Shown here: positions 29,110 to 38,288 of the stretch, one piece after another | Layout: the number at the start of each line of letters is the position of its first letter | How positions within the stretch are numbered: the stretch's first letter is position 1 | Source of the DNA: Nocardioides donggukensis | Lineage (GTDB): Bacteria > Actinomycetota > Actinomycetes > Propionibacteriales > Nocardioidaceae | Assembly (NCBI RefSeq): GCF_014842875.1 | Contig: NZ_JACYXZ010000002.1 | Span: forward strand, 124,001 to 188,000 | Direction: 5' to 3' | Length of the DNA: 64,000 nt | Program-made: the position numbers and the translations under genes | The notes under the pieces: generated by a model | Seen by the model: the letters and a program-made list of their open reading frames with translations, nothing else | Database searches by the model: none | Told to the model about the DNA's origin: nothing

Positions 29110-31221
29110 TCATCCGGCGCTCCGCCCGGTGGCGGCAAGGCTCTCCTCGGCGGCGCGCACGACCGCCTCGGTGGTGATTCCGAACTCCGTGAACAGCGTG
29201 CCGAAGTCGGCCGAGCCCCCGAAGTGCTCGAGGGAGACGCTGCGGCCGTGGTCGCCGACGATCTCGCGCCAGCCGGCCGCGATCCCGGCCTCGACGCTGA
29301 CCCGGGCCTTGACGATGGGCGGGAGCACGGTGTCCCGGTAGGCCTGGTCCTGGGCGTCGAACCACTCGCGGCACGGCATCGAGACCACGCGGGCGCCGAT
29401 GCCGCGCTCGGCGAGCAGCCGCCGCGCCTCGACGGCCAGCTGCACCTCCGAGCCGGTGCCGACCAGGACCACGTCCGGCGTGCCCCCGTCGGCGTCCACG
29501 AGGACGTACCCGCCGCGCGCCACGTCGTCGGTGCCGGCGAAGCCGTCCTCACCGCGCGGGAAGGTCGGGACGTCCTGCCGGGTCAGCGCCAGGCCGGCGG
29601 GCCCGGTCGGGTTCTCCAGGACCGTCCGCCAGGCCGCCACCGTCTCGTTGGCATCGGCCGGCCGGACGACGGCCAGGCCGGGGATCGCCCGCAGCGCGGC
29701 GAGGTGCTCCACCGGCTGGTGGGTGGGCCCGTCCTCGCCGAGCCCGATGGAGTCGTGGGTCCACACGTAGGTGACCGGCAGCTGCATGAGCGCGGCCAGC
29801 CGGACCGCGGGACGCATGTAGTCCGAGAACACGAGGAAGGTGCCGCCGTAGACGCGGGTGCCGCCGTGCAGCGCGATGCCGTTCATGATCGAGCCCATCG
29901 CGTGCTCGCGGATCCCGAAGTGCAGCACGCGGCCGTAGCGGTCGCCCCGGAAGTCGTCGGTCGAGAACGCCTCCGGGACGAACGACGGCTCGCCCTTGGG
30001 GGTGGTGTTGTTGGAGCCGGCCAGGTCGGCCGAGCCGCCCCACAGCTCGGGCAGGGCCGGTGCGATCGCGGAGAGCACCTGGCCGGAGGCCTTGCGGGTG
30101 GCCACGCCCTTCTCGTCCGCCTCGAAGGTCGGGAGGGCCTCGGTCCATCCTTCGGGCAGGCTGCGGTCCCGCATCCGGTGCAGCAGCGCTGCGCGCTCCG
30201 GGTTCGCCGCGGCCCACGCGGCGTACTGCTCGTCCCAGGCGGCGCCGGCGGCCTTGCCGCGCTCGCGGAGGGCCCGGGTGTGGGCCAGGACCTCGTCGCT
30301 GACCTCGAAGGTCTGCTCGGGGTCGAACCCGAGCACCTTCTTGGTGGCCGCGACCTCCTCGTCGCCCAGGGCCGAGCCGTGCGAGGCGCCGGTGTTCTGC
30401 GCGTTCGGGGCCGGCCAGGCGATGACCGTGCGGAGCACGATCATGCTGGGCTGCTCGGTGGCCGACTCCGCCTGGTCCAGCGCCGCCCACAGGGCGTCGA
30501 GGTCCTCGGAGTAGCCCTCGCCGTCGTGGGTCCAGTCGACGACGTGCACGTCCCAGCCGTAGGCCCGGTAGCGGGCCGCGACGTCCTCAGTGAAGGCGAT
30601 GTCGGTGTCGCCCTCGATCGAGATCTGGTTGGCGTCGTAGATGACCGTGAGGTTGCCGAGCTGCTGGTGGCCGGCCAGCGACGAGGCCTCGGCGCTGACG
30701 CCCTCCTGCAGGTCGCCGTCGCTGCAGATGGCGTAGACGTGGTGGTCGAAGGGGCTCTCGCCGGGGGCCGCGTCCGGGTCGAGCAGGCCGCGCTGGCGGC
30801 GGGCGGACATCGCCATCCCGACGGCGTTCGCCACCCCCTGTCCGAGGGGTCCGGTGGTGGTCTCGACCCCGGCGGTGTGCCCGTGCTCCGGGTGGCCGGG
30901 CGTCTTGCTTCCCCAGGTGCGCAGGGCCTGGAGGTCCTCCAGCTCGAGGCCGAAGCCGCCGAGGAACAACTGGGTGTAGAGCGTGATGCTGGAGTGACCG
31001 GCCGAGAGCACGAACCGGTCCCGGCCGATCCACGCCGGGTCGGCCGGGTCGTGCCGCATCCGCTTCTGGAAGAGGGTGTAGGCCACCGGCGCGAGGCTCA
31101 TCGCGGTGCCCGGGTGGCCGTTGCCGACCTTCTGCACCGCGTCCATGGCCAGGACCCGAGCCGTGTCCACCGCCCGCTGGTCGATGTCGGTCCACTCGAG
31201 TCGGGAATTTCGGGGGCTCAC
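29110..31221 (-). CDS. tkt: Transketolase
   Basis: Transketolase transfers two-carbon units with thiamine diphosphate. The 703-residue protein has [15 protein letters not shown], the diphosphate motif CSDGDLQEG...[10 protein letters not shown], and [18 protein letters not shown] in the pyrimidine domain. GTG 31221 is chosen because GAGAGG lies 7 bases upstream; ATG 31236 has no such site. The tkt -10 overlaps the divergent ctaB promoter region. Confidence 0.96.
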   Translation of the reverse strand: MSPRNSRLEWTDIDQRAVDTARVLAMDAVQKVGNGHPGTAMSLAPVAYTLFQKRMRHDPADPAWIGRDRFVLSAGHSSITLYTQLFLGGFGLELEDLQALRTWGSKTPGHPEHGHTAGVETTTGPLGQGVANAVGMAMSARRQRGLLDPDAAPGESPFDHHVYAICSDGDLQEGVSAEASSLAGHQQLGNLTVIYDANQISIEGDTDIAFTEDVAARYRAYGWDVHVVDWTHDGEGYSEDLDALWAALDQAESATEQPSMIVLRTVIAWPAPNAQNTGASHGSALGDEEVAATKKVLGFDPEQTFEVSDEVLAHTRALRERGKAAGAAWDEQYAAWAAANPERAALLHRMRDRSLPEGWTEALPTFEADEKGVATRKASGQVLSAIAPALPELWGGSADLAGSNNTTPKGEPSFVPEAFSTDDFRGDRYGRVLHFGIREHAMGSIMNGIALHGGTRVYGGTFLVFSDYMRPAVRLAALMQLPVTYVWTHDSIGLGEDGPTHQPVEHLAALRAIPGLAVVRPADANETVAAWRTVLENPTGPAGLALTRQDVPTFPRGEDGFAGTDDVARGGYVLVDADGGTPDVVLVGTGSEVQLAVEARRLLAERGIGARVVSMPCREWFDAQDQAYRDTVLPPIVKARVSVEAGIAAGWREIVGDHGRSVSLEHFGGSADFGTLFTEFGITTEAVVRAAEESLAATGRSAG

Positions 31222-31256
31222 AGGGGTTCCTCTCATCGCGGGGGACGGCTCCGCCG

Positions 31257-31262
31257 AGCCTA
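31257..31262 (-). promoter_or_regulatory. -10 element (TAGGCT, minus strand) of tkt
   Basis: TAGGCT on the minus strand lies 35 bases before GTG 31221. Its -35 would fall on the ctaB -10, so the two divergent promoters interleave. Confidence 0.45.
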
Positions 31263-31276
31263 CCGAGGGGGAGCGA

Positions 31277-31282
31277 TAGACT
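31277..31282 (+). promoter_or_regulatory. -10 element (TAGACT) of ctaB
   Basis: TAGACT would start the ctaB message near 31289, about 50 bases before GTG 31341. It is 14 bases from the opposing tkt -10. Confidence 0.45.
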
Positions 31283-31340
31283 CGACCCCGCACCTGCCCT
31301 CCAGCCCGCACTGCTCCAGTGCCATCCCGAGGTAACTTCC

Positions 31341-32294
31341 GTGACGTACGTCGGCCCGTCGGCCTCCGCACCTGAGCGCCAGGGGCCGGGCTCCACCGAG
31401 CGAGCCCGGGTGGTCGACGTCGTGGCCGCCTACGTCGGCCTCACCAAGCCCCGGGTGATCGAGCTGCTGCTCCTCACCACGGTGCCGGTGATGTTCTTCG
31501 CGGCCCGGGGGATCCCACCGTTCTGGCTCGTGGTCGCGACGGTCGTCGGCGGCACCCTCTCGGCGGGGTCCGCCTCGGTGCTCAACTGCGTCTACGACCG
31601 CGACATCGACGAGCAGATGCGCCGGACCCGGCGGCGGGCCCTGCCTCGGCACCTGGTCTCGCCGCGGGCGGCCCTGGTGTTCGGCCTGGTGCTCGGGGTG
31701 ACGTCGACGGTCGTGCTGGCGGTGTGGGTGAACTGGCTCTCGGCGGCCCTCGCGCTGCTGGCCAACGCGTTCTACGTGCTTGTCTACACGATGGTGCTCA
31801 AGCGACGCACCACCCAGAACATCGTGTGGGGCGGGCTGGCGGGATGCTTCCCGGCGCTCATCGGCTGGACCGCGGTGACCGGGGAGCTGGCCTGGGCTCC
31901 GGTGGTGCTGTTCGCCGTGGTGTTCTTCTGGACCCCACCGCACACCTGGGCTCTCGCCCTGCGCTACCGCGAGGACTACCGCGAGGTGGACGTGCCGATG
32001 CTGCCGGTGGTCGCGCCCGCCGCCGAGGTGGGTCGGCAGATCGTCCTCTACTCGTGGGTCATGGTCGCCACCTCCCTGCTGCTGTGGCCGGTCGCGGACA
32101 CCGGGTGGTTCTACCCGGCGGCGGCCGCGCTGCTCGGGGGGATCTTCCTGGTGGAGGCGCACCGGATGTGGGGCCGGGCGCGGGGCACGGAGACGCTGTC
32201 GGCGATCGCGCCGATGCGGCTCTTCCACAGCTCGAACCTCTACCTCTCGCTGCTGTTCGTCTCGGTCGCGCTGGACCCGCTGCTCACCCGCTGA
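31341..32294 (+). CDS. ctaB: Protoheme IX farnesyltransferase (heme O synthase)
   Basis: CtaB adds a farnesyl tail to heme B for cytochrome c oxidase. The 317-residue UbiA-family membrane protein has about nine hydrophobic segments, the Asp-rich [15 protein letters not shown], and [12 protein letters not shown] in the second conserved loop. GAGGT lies 7 bases before GTG 31341. The partner ctaA lies 15 kb away at 47125-48072, separated by the polysaccharide cluster. Confidence 0.96.
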   Translation: MTYVGPSASAPERQGPGSTERARVVDVVAAYVGLTKPRVIELLLLTTVPVMFFAARGIPPFWLVVATVVGGTLSAGSASVLNCVYDRDIDEQMRRTRRRALPRHLVSPRAALVFGLVLGVTSTVVLAVWVNWLSAALALLANAFYVLVYTMVLKRRTTQNIVWGGLAGCFPALIGWTAVTGELAWAPVVLFAVVFFWTPPHTWALALRYREDYREVDVPMLPVVAPAAEVGRQIVLYSWVMVATSLLLWPVADTGWFYPAAAALLGGIFLVEAHRMWGRARGTETLSAIAPMRLFHSSNLYLSLLFVSVALDPLLTR

Positions 32295-32304
32295 GACCGG
32301 TGCG

Positions 32305-32322
32305 CGGACCAGGCCGGGTCCG
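32305..32322 (+). terminator. Hairpin after ctaB
   Basis: CGGACC and GGTCCG pair around 6 bases, 10 bases after the ctaB stop. No T-run. It would separate ctaB from the polysaccharide cluster. Confidence 0.4.
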
Positions 32323-32340
32323 GTGTGAGGCCGGTCACGA

Positions 32341-32371
32341 TTGCGGGAACATTCCCATCCGCTCGTAACGT
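32341..32371 (+). promoter_or_regulatory. Promoter of polysaccharide cluster with internal palindrome
   Basis: TTGCGG (32341-32346) and TAACGT (32366-32371) are 19 bases apart. The palindrome GGGAA-CA-TTCCC (32345-32356) sits directly in the spacer beside the -35 and could be an operator. Confidence 0.45.
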
Positions 32372-32397
32372 TGGGGACGAACGAGAGTTGAAGGACC

Positions 32398-32414
32398 GGC
32401 CGGAACGACCGGCC
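32398..32414 (+). promoter_or_regulatory. Leader stem-loop
   Basis: GGCCGG and CCGGCC form a perfect stem with a 5-base loop, ending just before the GGGGGAG ribosome-binding site of the upstream ORF. It could tune translation initiation. Confidence 0.4.
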
Positions 32415-32427
32415 TCTCGGGGGAGAA

Positions 32428-32472
32428 ATGAAAAGGCGTGGGGGGACATCAACCACAGCAGCATGCGTGTAA
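32428..32472 (+). CDS. Possible 14-residue leader peptide (upstream ORF)
   Basis: ATG 32428 has GGGGGAG 5-6 bases upstream, the strongest ribosome-binding site near the head of the cluster, and encodes MKRRGGTSTTAACV before TAA. It overlaps the proposed glycosyltransferase start ATG 32463, which has no good site of its own. Coupled re-initiation is a plausible reason for this arrangement. No run of one regulatory amino acid is seen. Alternatively the site marks a start lost by a frameshift. Confidence 0.35.
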   Translation: MKRRGGTSTTAACV

Positions 32473-33455
32473 CCAGGCGCGCATCAGGCCATGAGCACCA
32501 CAACCACAACCACACCCAGCGGGGCACCGGGGACGGCGCGCACGCGGGACACCCCGGGGGGGCTCGACGGAGCGGGCGGCCGGCGAGGCCGCGCGTCTCG
32601 CTCGTCGTGCCGACCCTCAACGAGGCCCGCAACCTCCGCGAGGTGATGCCCCGGCTGCCGCAGGTGCACGAGGTGATCCTCGTGGACGGCGGCTCCGTGG
32701 ACGACACGGTGGCGGTCGCCCGGGAGCTGATGCCCGACATCACGGTGGTCACCCAGACCCGTCGCGGCAAGGGCAACGCACTCGCGTGCGGCTTCGCGGA
32801 GGTCACCGGCGACGTCGTCGTGATGTTCGACGCCGACGGCAGCGCCGACCCCGAGGAGATCCCTCGCTTCGTCGCCGCCCTCGTGGCGGGTGCCGACTTC
32901 GCCAAGGGCAGCCGGTTCCGGGAGGGTGGCGGGAGCGTGGACATCACGCCGATCCGTCGGCTCGGCAACGGCTTCCTCAACCGGCGTGCCAACGCGCTCT
33001 TCGGCACCGCGTTCACCGATCTCTGCTACGGCTACAACGCGTTCTGGGCGGACGTCGTACCGGTGCTCGCCCTGCCGGAGCCGGCGTTGGCGCCGCGACC
33101 GGACGGGGCCATGCACTGGGGCGACGGCTTCGAGATCGAGACCATGATCAACTGCCGGATCGCGGCCGCGGACCTGCGGATCACCGAGGTGCCGAGCGTC
33201 GAGCTCGAGCGCATCTGGGGGGTCAGCAACCTGAACGCGGTCAAGGACGGTCTCCGGGTCCTGCGCACGATGTACGCCGAGCGGCGCCGGGCGGCGACGC
33301 CGACCGGCACCCACCGAGCCGAGGACCCCGTGGACCCCGTGGACCGGAACGGTGATCGGGACGGTGACCGCAGCGGGGGGCAGGTGCCCGCCCAGCGCTC
33401 GGCCGGCTCGGTGCCGGAGGGCAGGCCCTCGAGCCGGGCCCGGGCCGCGTCGTGA
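32463..33455 (+). CDS. Glycosyltransferase family 2 (polyprenyl-phosphate sugar transferase-like)
   Basis: The 330-residue protein has a single GT-A domain: VSLVVPTLNEARNL, VILVDGGSVDDT, RRGKGNAL and VVMFDADGSADPEE (DxD). The body resembles dolichyl-phosphate mannosyltransferases and would make a polyprenyl-linked sugar or add one to a lipid-linked glycan. No membrane anchor is evident; the C-terminal 50 residues are Arg/Asp-rich and look disordered. The N-terminal 45 residues are His/Arg-rich and unconvincing, and the start is uncertain. It opens the polysaccharide cluster; the stop overlaps the next start (GTGA). Confidence 0.82.
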   Translation: MRVTRRASGHEHHNHNHTQRGTGDGAHAGHPGGARRSGRPARPRVSLVVPTLNEARNLREVMPRLPQVHEVILVDGGSVDDTVAVARELMPDITVVTQTRRGKGNALACGFAEVTGDVVVMFDADGSADPEEIPRFVAALVAGADFAKGSRFREGGGSVDITPIRRLGNGFLNRRANALFGTAFTDLCYGYNAFWADVVPVLALPEPALAPRPDGAMHWGDGFEIETMINCRIAAADLRITEVPSVELERIWGVSNLNAVKDGLRVLRTMYAERRRAATPTGTHRAEDPVDPVDRNGDRDGDRSGGQVPAQRSAGSVPEGRPSSRARAAS

Positions 33456-34621
33456 GCCGGGCGGGACCAGACCGCCCGGTCGTCCCGCCGCAGGCCCCGC
33501 ACCGATCCGCCGACTCCCGTCGCGTCGTCATGGCCACGGCCAGGACGGTGCCCGACATCGGCGGCATCGAGTCGCACGTGGCCGAGGTGGCGACGCGCCT
33601 GGGCGGCGAGCGCGCCGGGGTGGAGGTGTTCGCGACCGACCGCACGGGGACGCTGGCGCGTCGGGAGGTGCGGGCCGGGATGGCTCTGCGCCGGTTCCGG
33701 GCGTTCCCCCGGAGCCGCGACTACTACCTGAGCCCCGGCCTGTTCGGGGCGCTGCTCCGAGACCGTCCGGCCCTGCTGCACGTCCAGGGCATCCACACGC
33801 TCGTGCCGCCGTTGGCGATGCTGGCCGCGATCCTGGGCCGGGTGCCGTTCGTCCTGACCTTCCACACCGGGGGGTCCTCGAGCGCGTTCCGTGAGCGGTC
33901 CCGTGGCCTGCAGTTCCGGCTCCTGGCGCCGCTGCTGCGCCGGGCCGCGTGCCTGGTGGCGGTCTCCAGGTTCGAGGCCGAGCGGTTCGAGGCGGTGCTC
34001 GGGCTCCCGGCCGGGTCGATCCGGGTGATCCGCAACGGGGGCGCGCTGCCCCCCGCCCCGGCCGGCACCGCACCGGTCCCCGGACGGATCGTGAGCATCG
34101 GGCGGCTCGAGCGGTACAAGGGCCACCACCGGGCGATCGAGGCGCTGCCGCACCTGGTCGCCTCGGTCCCCGAGGCGCACCTGCGGATCCTCGGCAGCGG
34201 GCCCTACGAGGCCGAGCTGCGGGCCCTGGCGGACCGGCTCGGCGTGGCCGACCGCGTGGAGATCGTCTTCGTCCCCCCGGTGGAGCGCGAGGCGATGGCC
34301 ACCGAGGTCGCCCGGGCGTCGGTCGTGGCCCTGCTCAGCGACTACGAGGCCCACCCGGTGGCCGTGATGGAGGCGCTGACGCTCGAGCGTCCGGTGCTGG
34401 TGCTGCGCACCTCGGGCCTCACGGAGCTCGCGGACCAGGGCTGGGTGCTCGGGATCCACCGGGGCTCCGGCGCCACCGAGACCGCCGACGCCCTGGCGGC
34501 TCAGCTGGTGGATCCGGTGCGGGCGGACGTGGCGGACCTGCCCACGTGGGAGACCTGCACCCAGGAGCTGTCCGAGGTCTACGACTCCGTGCTCGAGGTC
34601 GGGCGGGGATCGCACCGATGA
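33452..34621 (+). CDS. Glycosyltransferase family 4
   Basis: This 389-residue GT-B protein retains the sugar configuration of its nucleotide-sugar donor. N-terminal PDIGGIESHVAEVATRL is the acceptor-side Gly loop; VSIGRLERYKGHHRAIEALP opens the donor domain; YEAHPVAVMEALTLERPVL contains the E-x7-E motif. It is cytoplasmic or peripheral on the membrane. The start overlaps the previous stop and the stop overlaps the next start, typical for this operon. Confidence 0.88.
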   Translation: MSRAGPDRPVVPPQAPHRSADSRRVVMATARTVPDIGGIESHVAEVATRLGGERAGVEVFATDRTGTLARREVRAGMALRRFRAFPRSRDYYLSPGLFGALLRDRPALLHVQGIHTLVPPLAMLAAILGRVPFVLTFHTGGSSSAFRERSRGLQFRLLAPLLRRAACLVAVSRFEAERFEAVLGLPAGSIRVIRNGGALPPAPAGTAPVPGRIVSIGRLERYKGHHRAIEALPHLVASVPEAHLRILGSGPYEAELRALADRLGVADRVEIVFVPPVEREAMATEVARASVVALLSDYEAHPVAVMEALTLERPVLVLRTSGLTELADQGWVLGIHRGSGATETADALAAQLVDPVRADVADLPTWETCTQELSEVYDSVLEVGRGSHR

Positions 34622-36936
34622 CCGTGCTCCCCCCCGGCGCCGCACCCGGCGTCCGGTCGACGCCCGGCGCGCGCCGGATCCGCCGGTCCGACCGGACCCT
34701 CGTGCCCACCCGGCTCGGGCGTCATCCGGTGGCTGCGGCCAGCCTGGTCGGCGGGACCGGGCTGCTGCTGCAGGCCGTGGGCTACGCCCTGGGCTGGTCG
34801 GCGGCGCCCGGCGCACTGGCGCTGTTCTACGTGGGGCACGTGGTGCTGGTCGTGCCGTTCGCCCTGCTGCTGGCTTCGGGCTCGGTCGGCCGCGGCCAGC
34901 GGATCGCCGGCGCGGTGATCTACTCGCTGACGCTCTACCTCTCCTGGTTCCTCAGCAACCCGGTGCTGGCCACGCGGTTCGACGAGACCCTCCACGTGGC
35001 CACGCTGCGGGACCTCGTGGCCGGCGGCGGGTTCTTCGCGCCGAACACGATGCTGCCGGTCAGCCCCTACTACCCGGGCATCGAGCTGGTGGCCGGCGCC
35101 CTGCACTGGCTCACCGGCGTCCCGTTCGTCGCGGCGCAGTTCCTGGTCGTGGTGATCGCCCGGGTCGCGCTGGTCCTGCTCCTGTTCGGGCTGGCCGAGC
35201 GGCTGACCCGGTCGTCCCGGGCGGCGGCCCTGGCGGTGCTGCTGTACTCCGCGAGCTCGCAGTTCTACTTCTTCAACGCCCAGTTCTCCTACCAGACCGT
35301 GGCGCTGCCCCTGGCCGTGGCCGCGGTCCTGCTGACCGTCCGTGCCGTCGACGCCCGGGGCCGGCGCTGGCCGGTGCCGGCCATGGCGGCCGCGGTGGCC
35401 TCGCTGGCCGCGCTCGTGGTCACCCACCACCTCACCAGCTGGCTCACGCTGGCGGCCCTGTGGGCCTGGGGACTGGCCCACCTGTCGGGGGAGGAGCGCC
35501 GCCCGGCCCGGATCGTGCTCACCGTGGCCGGCCTCGGCACCCTGGCGGCGACGGCGTGGACGGCCGTGGTCGGCCGGCTGCTCGCGGTCTACCTGCTGCC
35601 GCTCTTCGACGACGCCCGCACGGAGCTCGGGTCGATCATCACCGGCCAGGGCGGGGAGCGCGAGCTGTTCGCCGACCGCAGCGGCTACGCCACGCCGCTG
35701 TGGGAGCGCGGTGTCATGTTCGGCTCCCTGCTGCTGTGGCTGGCCCTGCTGGTCCCCGCCGGGTGGTACGCCTACCGCGGCCTGACGCTCGGCCGGTCCC
35801 GGGCCCGGCTGCTGCCGCTGGCGGTCGCCGTGGTCTTCCCGGCCCTGCTCGGGGCCCGGTTCTCCCCGACCGCCTCCGACGTCGCGGAGCGGGCATCCTC
35901 GTTCGTCTCGATGGCGATGGCGGTGGTCATCGCGGCCTGGTTGGTCGCACACCTGGACCGGGTGCCCCGTGCCGCCGTGGCGCTGGGTGCGGTGGTGATG
36001 GTGCTCGGAGGCACGATCCTCGGCGGCGGCCCGGACTGGAGCCGGGTGCCCGGGCCCTACCTGCCCGCGGCCGAGCAGCGCTCGGTCGACGGCGAGACCC
36101 TGGCCGTCGCCCGGTGGTCGGCCGAGAACATGCCGCCCGGATCCCGCTTCGCCGCCGACACGACGATGAACCGGGTGATCCCCGACTTCGCCGAGGTCTC
36201 GGCCGTCACCGGCGTGGGCGGAGGCACCAACGTCACCCCGATCTTCGGCGCCGACGAGGTCGACACCGAGACCGTCGCCCTGATCCGCTCCGCCGAGATC
36301 GACTTCATCGTGGTCGACACCCGCCTCGCGGACGAGCCGCCGCGCTCGGGCAGCCTCTACGAGGCCAGCGACGGCTACGGCGTCTTCGAGGTCAGCGCCG
36401 CCCAGCTGGCGAAGTTCGACGGCCAGCCCGGCTTCGAGAAGGTCCTCTCCGGACCGGTCGAGGTCTACGACGTCCGGTCGCTGCGGGCGGTCCCCGTGAC
36501 GTACGCCGACGGGGAGGCGCCGCTCCTCCCCGGGCCGCACAGCGTCTGGCGGATGCTGGTGGCCGTGGCTCTGGCCGCCGCGCTGGTGGCCGCGGCCCGG
36601 ACCCTGCGGCACAACGGGAGACCGCGGCACCGCCCGCGGCCCCGGCTGCACCACCTGAGCCTCGCGCTGCCCGGGCTCATGGCCGTCGGCGTGCTCGCCG
36701 CGCTCTCGGGCTTCTCGGCGATCCTCGGCAGCCTGGTGCTGGAGGCGGCGGCCGTGGCCGGCATCCTCCGGCTGCACGCCCGGCCGCTCGACCTGCCGAC
36801 CCCGTCCCGGCCCGCGGTGCTGCGCTGGGGCGTGATCTCGGGCGTCTACCTGGTCGCGTTCGCGGTCGCTGCCTGGGCGGCGTGGCACGGCCTGGTGGTG
36901 GCCGAGCCGACCCCGCCCGGACCGGGGACGCCATGA
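34618..36936 (+). CDS. Polytopic membrane protein, GT-C glycosyltransferase-like
   Basis: The 772-residue protein has about a dozen hydrophobic segments. The first external loop carries RFDETLH near residue 120, the place of the catalytic acidic motif in GT-C enzymes, and an extracytoplasmic domain (about 480-630) follows the main membrane part before three or four more helices. It might add a lipid-linked sugar outside the cell or polymerise repeat units, since no other Wzy candidate is seen. Assignment rests on topology and the acidic motif only. ATG 34618 overlaps the previous stop. Confidence 0.72.
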   Translation: MTVLPPGAAPGVRSTPGARRIRRSDRTLVPTRLGRHPVAAASLVGGTGLLLQAVGYALGWSAAPGALALFYVGHVVLVVPFALLLASGSVGRGQRIAGAVIYSLTLYLSWFLSNPVLATRFDETLHVATLRDLVAGGGFFAPNTMLPVSPYYPGIELVAGALHWLTGVPFVAAQFLVVVIARVALVLLLFGLAERLTRSSRAAALAVLLYSASSQFYFFNAQFSYQTVALPLAVAAVLLTVRAVDARGRRWPVPAMAAAVASLAALVVTHHLTSWLTLAALWAWGLAHLSGEERRPARIVLTVAGLGTLAATAWTAVVGRLLAVYLLPLFDDARTELGSIITGQGGERELFADRSGYATPLWERGVMFGSLLLWLALLVPAGWYAYRGLTLGRSRARLLPLAVAVVFPALLGARFSPTASDVAERASSFVSMAMAVVIAAWLVAHLDRVPRAAVALGAVVMVLGGTILGGGPDWSRVPGPYLPAAEQRSVDGETLAVARWSAENMPPGSRFAADTTMNRVIPDFAEVSAVTGVGGGTNVTPIFGADEVDTETVALIRSAEIDFIVVDTRLADEPPRSGSLYEASDGYGVFEVSAAQLAKFDGQPGFEKVLSGPVEVYDVRSLRAVPVTYADGEAPLLPGPHSVWRMLVAVALAAALVAAARTLRHNGRPRHRPRPRLHHLSLALPGLMAVGVLAALSGFSAILGSLVLEAAAVAGILRLHARPLDLPTPSRPAVLRWGVISGVYLVAFAVAAWAAWHGLVVAEPTPPGPGTP

Positions 36937-38288
36937 GCGCCGTGACGCGCGAGGTCCCGCGCCGGATCCTGAGGCCCTTCCTGTCCCTGGTGAGCGGTCA
37001 GGTGATCGGCACCGCGCTCGGCTTCGCCTTCTGGGTGCTGACCGCCCGCACGGTGCCGGTCGAGACCGTGGGCGTCGCCGCCGCAGCCATCACCGCTCAG
37101 CCCCTGCTCGGCAAGCTCGCCACGCTGGGCACCGGCAACCATCTCATCGCCGAGCTGCCGCTCCTGCGCGGCTCGGCGCAGCGGCACCTGCTGCGCGCCG
37201 CCGCCGGCACGGTGGCCGGTGCCGCCCTGGTGGTCGGCGCCGTCGCGGCACTGATCGCCGGGCTGGCGAGCGACCACCTGCGCGAGGGCCTCGGCGGAGC
37301 GCTCCCGGTGGGGACGTTCCTGCTGGGCGTGGTCGCCACCAGCCTGGGCTTCATGGTGGACAAGGCGGTCCTCGGCCTGGACCGCTCCGACCTGCAGGTC
37401 CTGCGCAACCTGGTCGCGGCCGGGCTCCGGCTCCCGCTCACGGCCGGACTGCTGACCGCCGGCCTGACCTCGGCCCCGACCCTGCTGCTGGCCTGGGTGC
37501 TGCCGCTGGCGGTCGGACTGGTCGTCGTCGGGGTCCGGCTCGGCCGGCTGACCCGGGACCCCGACCCGGTCCCGAGACCCCGATGGCGCGAGCAGGTCTC
37601 GCGGCACGGAGCCGGGGCGCTGCGCAACCATGCCCTCGACCTGTCGCTGGCGGCCAGCCCGCTGCTGGTGCCGGTCGTCGCCGCGATGACGCTGCCCGCC
37701 CGCGCCAACGCCGAGTTCACCGTCGCCTGGCTGATCGCGACCTTCGTGTTCATCCCGCCGTACATGCTCGCGACCGCGCTCTTCGCGGCCAGCGTGAACC
37801 GCACGCTGGAGGACTTCCTGGGCCGCATGCGGACCACCCTGCCCGCGGCCCTCGGGGTGAGCGCGGCCCTGTGCGTCGCCGCCTGGGTCGCGGGGGAGCA
37901 GCTGCTCCGGGTGTTCGGCAGCGAGTACGCCGAGCAGAGCGCCCGGCTCCTGTCCCTGCTCGTGGTGGCCGGACTCTGGATGGTGGTCAAGGACCACCTC
38001 GTCGTCATGTGCCGGGTCGAGCGCAGGTTCGACGTGATCACCCGGCTCGCCGGTGGCGCGGTCCTGCTGGAGCTCCTCGGCGCCACCCTGGGCGCCGCCG
38101 TCGGCGGCGTCACCGGGCTGTGCGTGGGCTGGCTGCTCGCGCAGGCGCTGGAGGTGTACGCCATCGCGCCGGTCCTGGCGGGGATGGCCGTCTCGGTCGT
38201 GGACCCGCCGGGCCGCGAGAGCCCGGGCGAGGCGGACGTGGAGGAGCGCCGGGAGACAGCGGCGCCGTCGATGGAGGAAGTGACGTGA
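36933..38288 (+). CDS. Polysaccharide flippase, Wzx/MOP-like
   Basis: The 451-residue protein has roughly twelve to fourteen hydrophobic helices, with FLSLVSGQVIGTALGFAFWV at the N-terminus and a conserved-looking TRTVP-like turn (TARTVPVETVG) as in polysaccharide-biosynthesis exporters. It probably flips undecaprenyl-linked repeat units to the outer face of the membrane. No Wzz or tyrosine-kinase partner lies in the window. The last 25 residues are acidic and cytoplasmic. ATG 36933 overlaps the previous stop. Confidence 0.8.
   Translation: MSAVTREVPRRILRPFLSLVSGQVIGTALGFAFWVLTARTVPVETVGVAAAAITAQPLLGKLATLGTGNHLIAELPLLRGSAQRHLLRAAAGTVAGAALVVGAVAALIAGLASDHLREGLGGALPVGTFLLGVVATSLGFMVDKAVLGLDRSDLQVLRNLVAAGLRLPLTAGLLTAGLTSAPTLLLAWVLPLAVGLVVVGVRLGRLTRDPDPVPRPRWREQVSRHGAGALRNHALDLSLAASPLLVPVVAAMTLPARANAEFTVAWLIATFVFIPPYMLATALFAASVNRTLEDFLGRMRTTLPAALGVSAALCVAAWVAGEQLLRVFGSEYAEQSARLLSLLVVAGLWMVVKDHLVVMCRVERRFDVITRLAGGAVLLELLGATLGAAVGGVTGLCVGWLLAQALEVYAIAPVLAGMAVSVVDPPGRESPGEADVEERRETAAPSMEEVT

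Noticed and set aside
29092..31335. 747-codon plus-strand open frame opposite transketolase
   Set aside because: Antisense shadow of tkt without a domain or ribosome-binding site.
36933..38288. MATE drug exporter
   Set aside because: The helix pattern alone would allow it, but position inside a glycan operon and the exporter-type N-terminus fit a Wzx flippase better.
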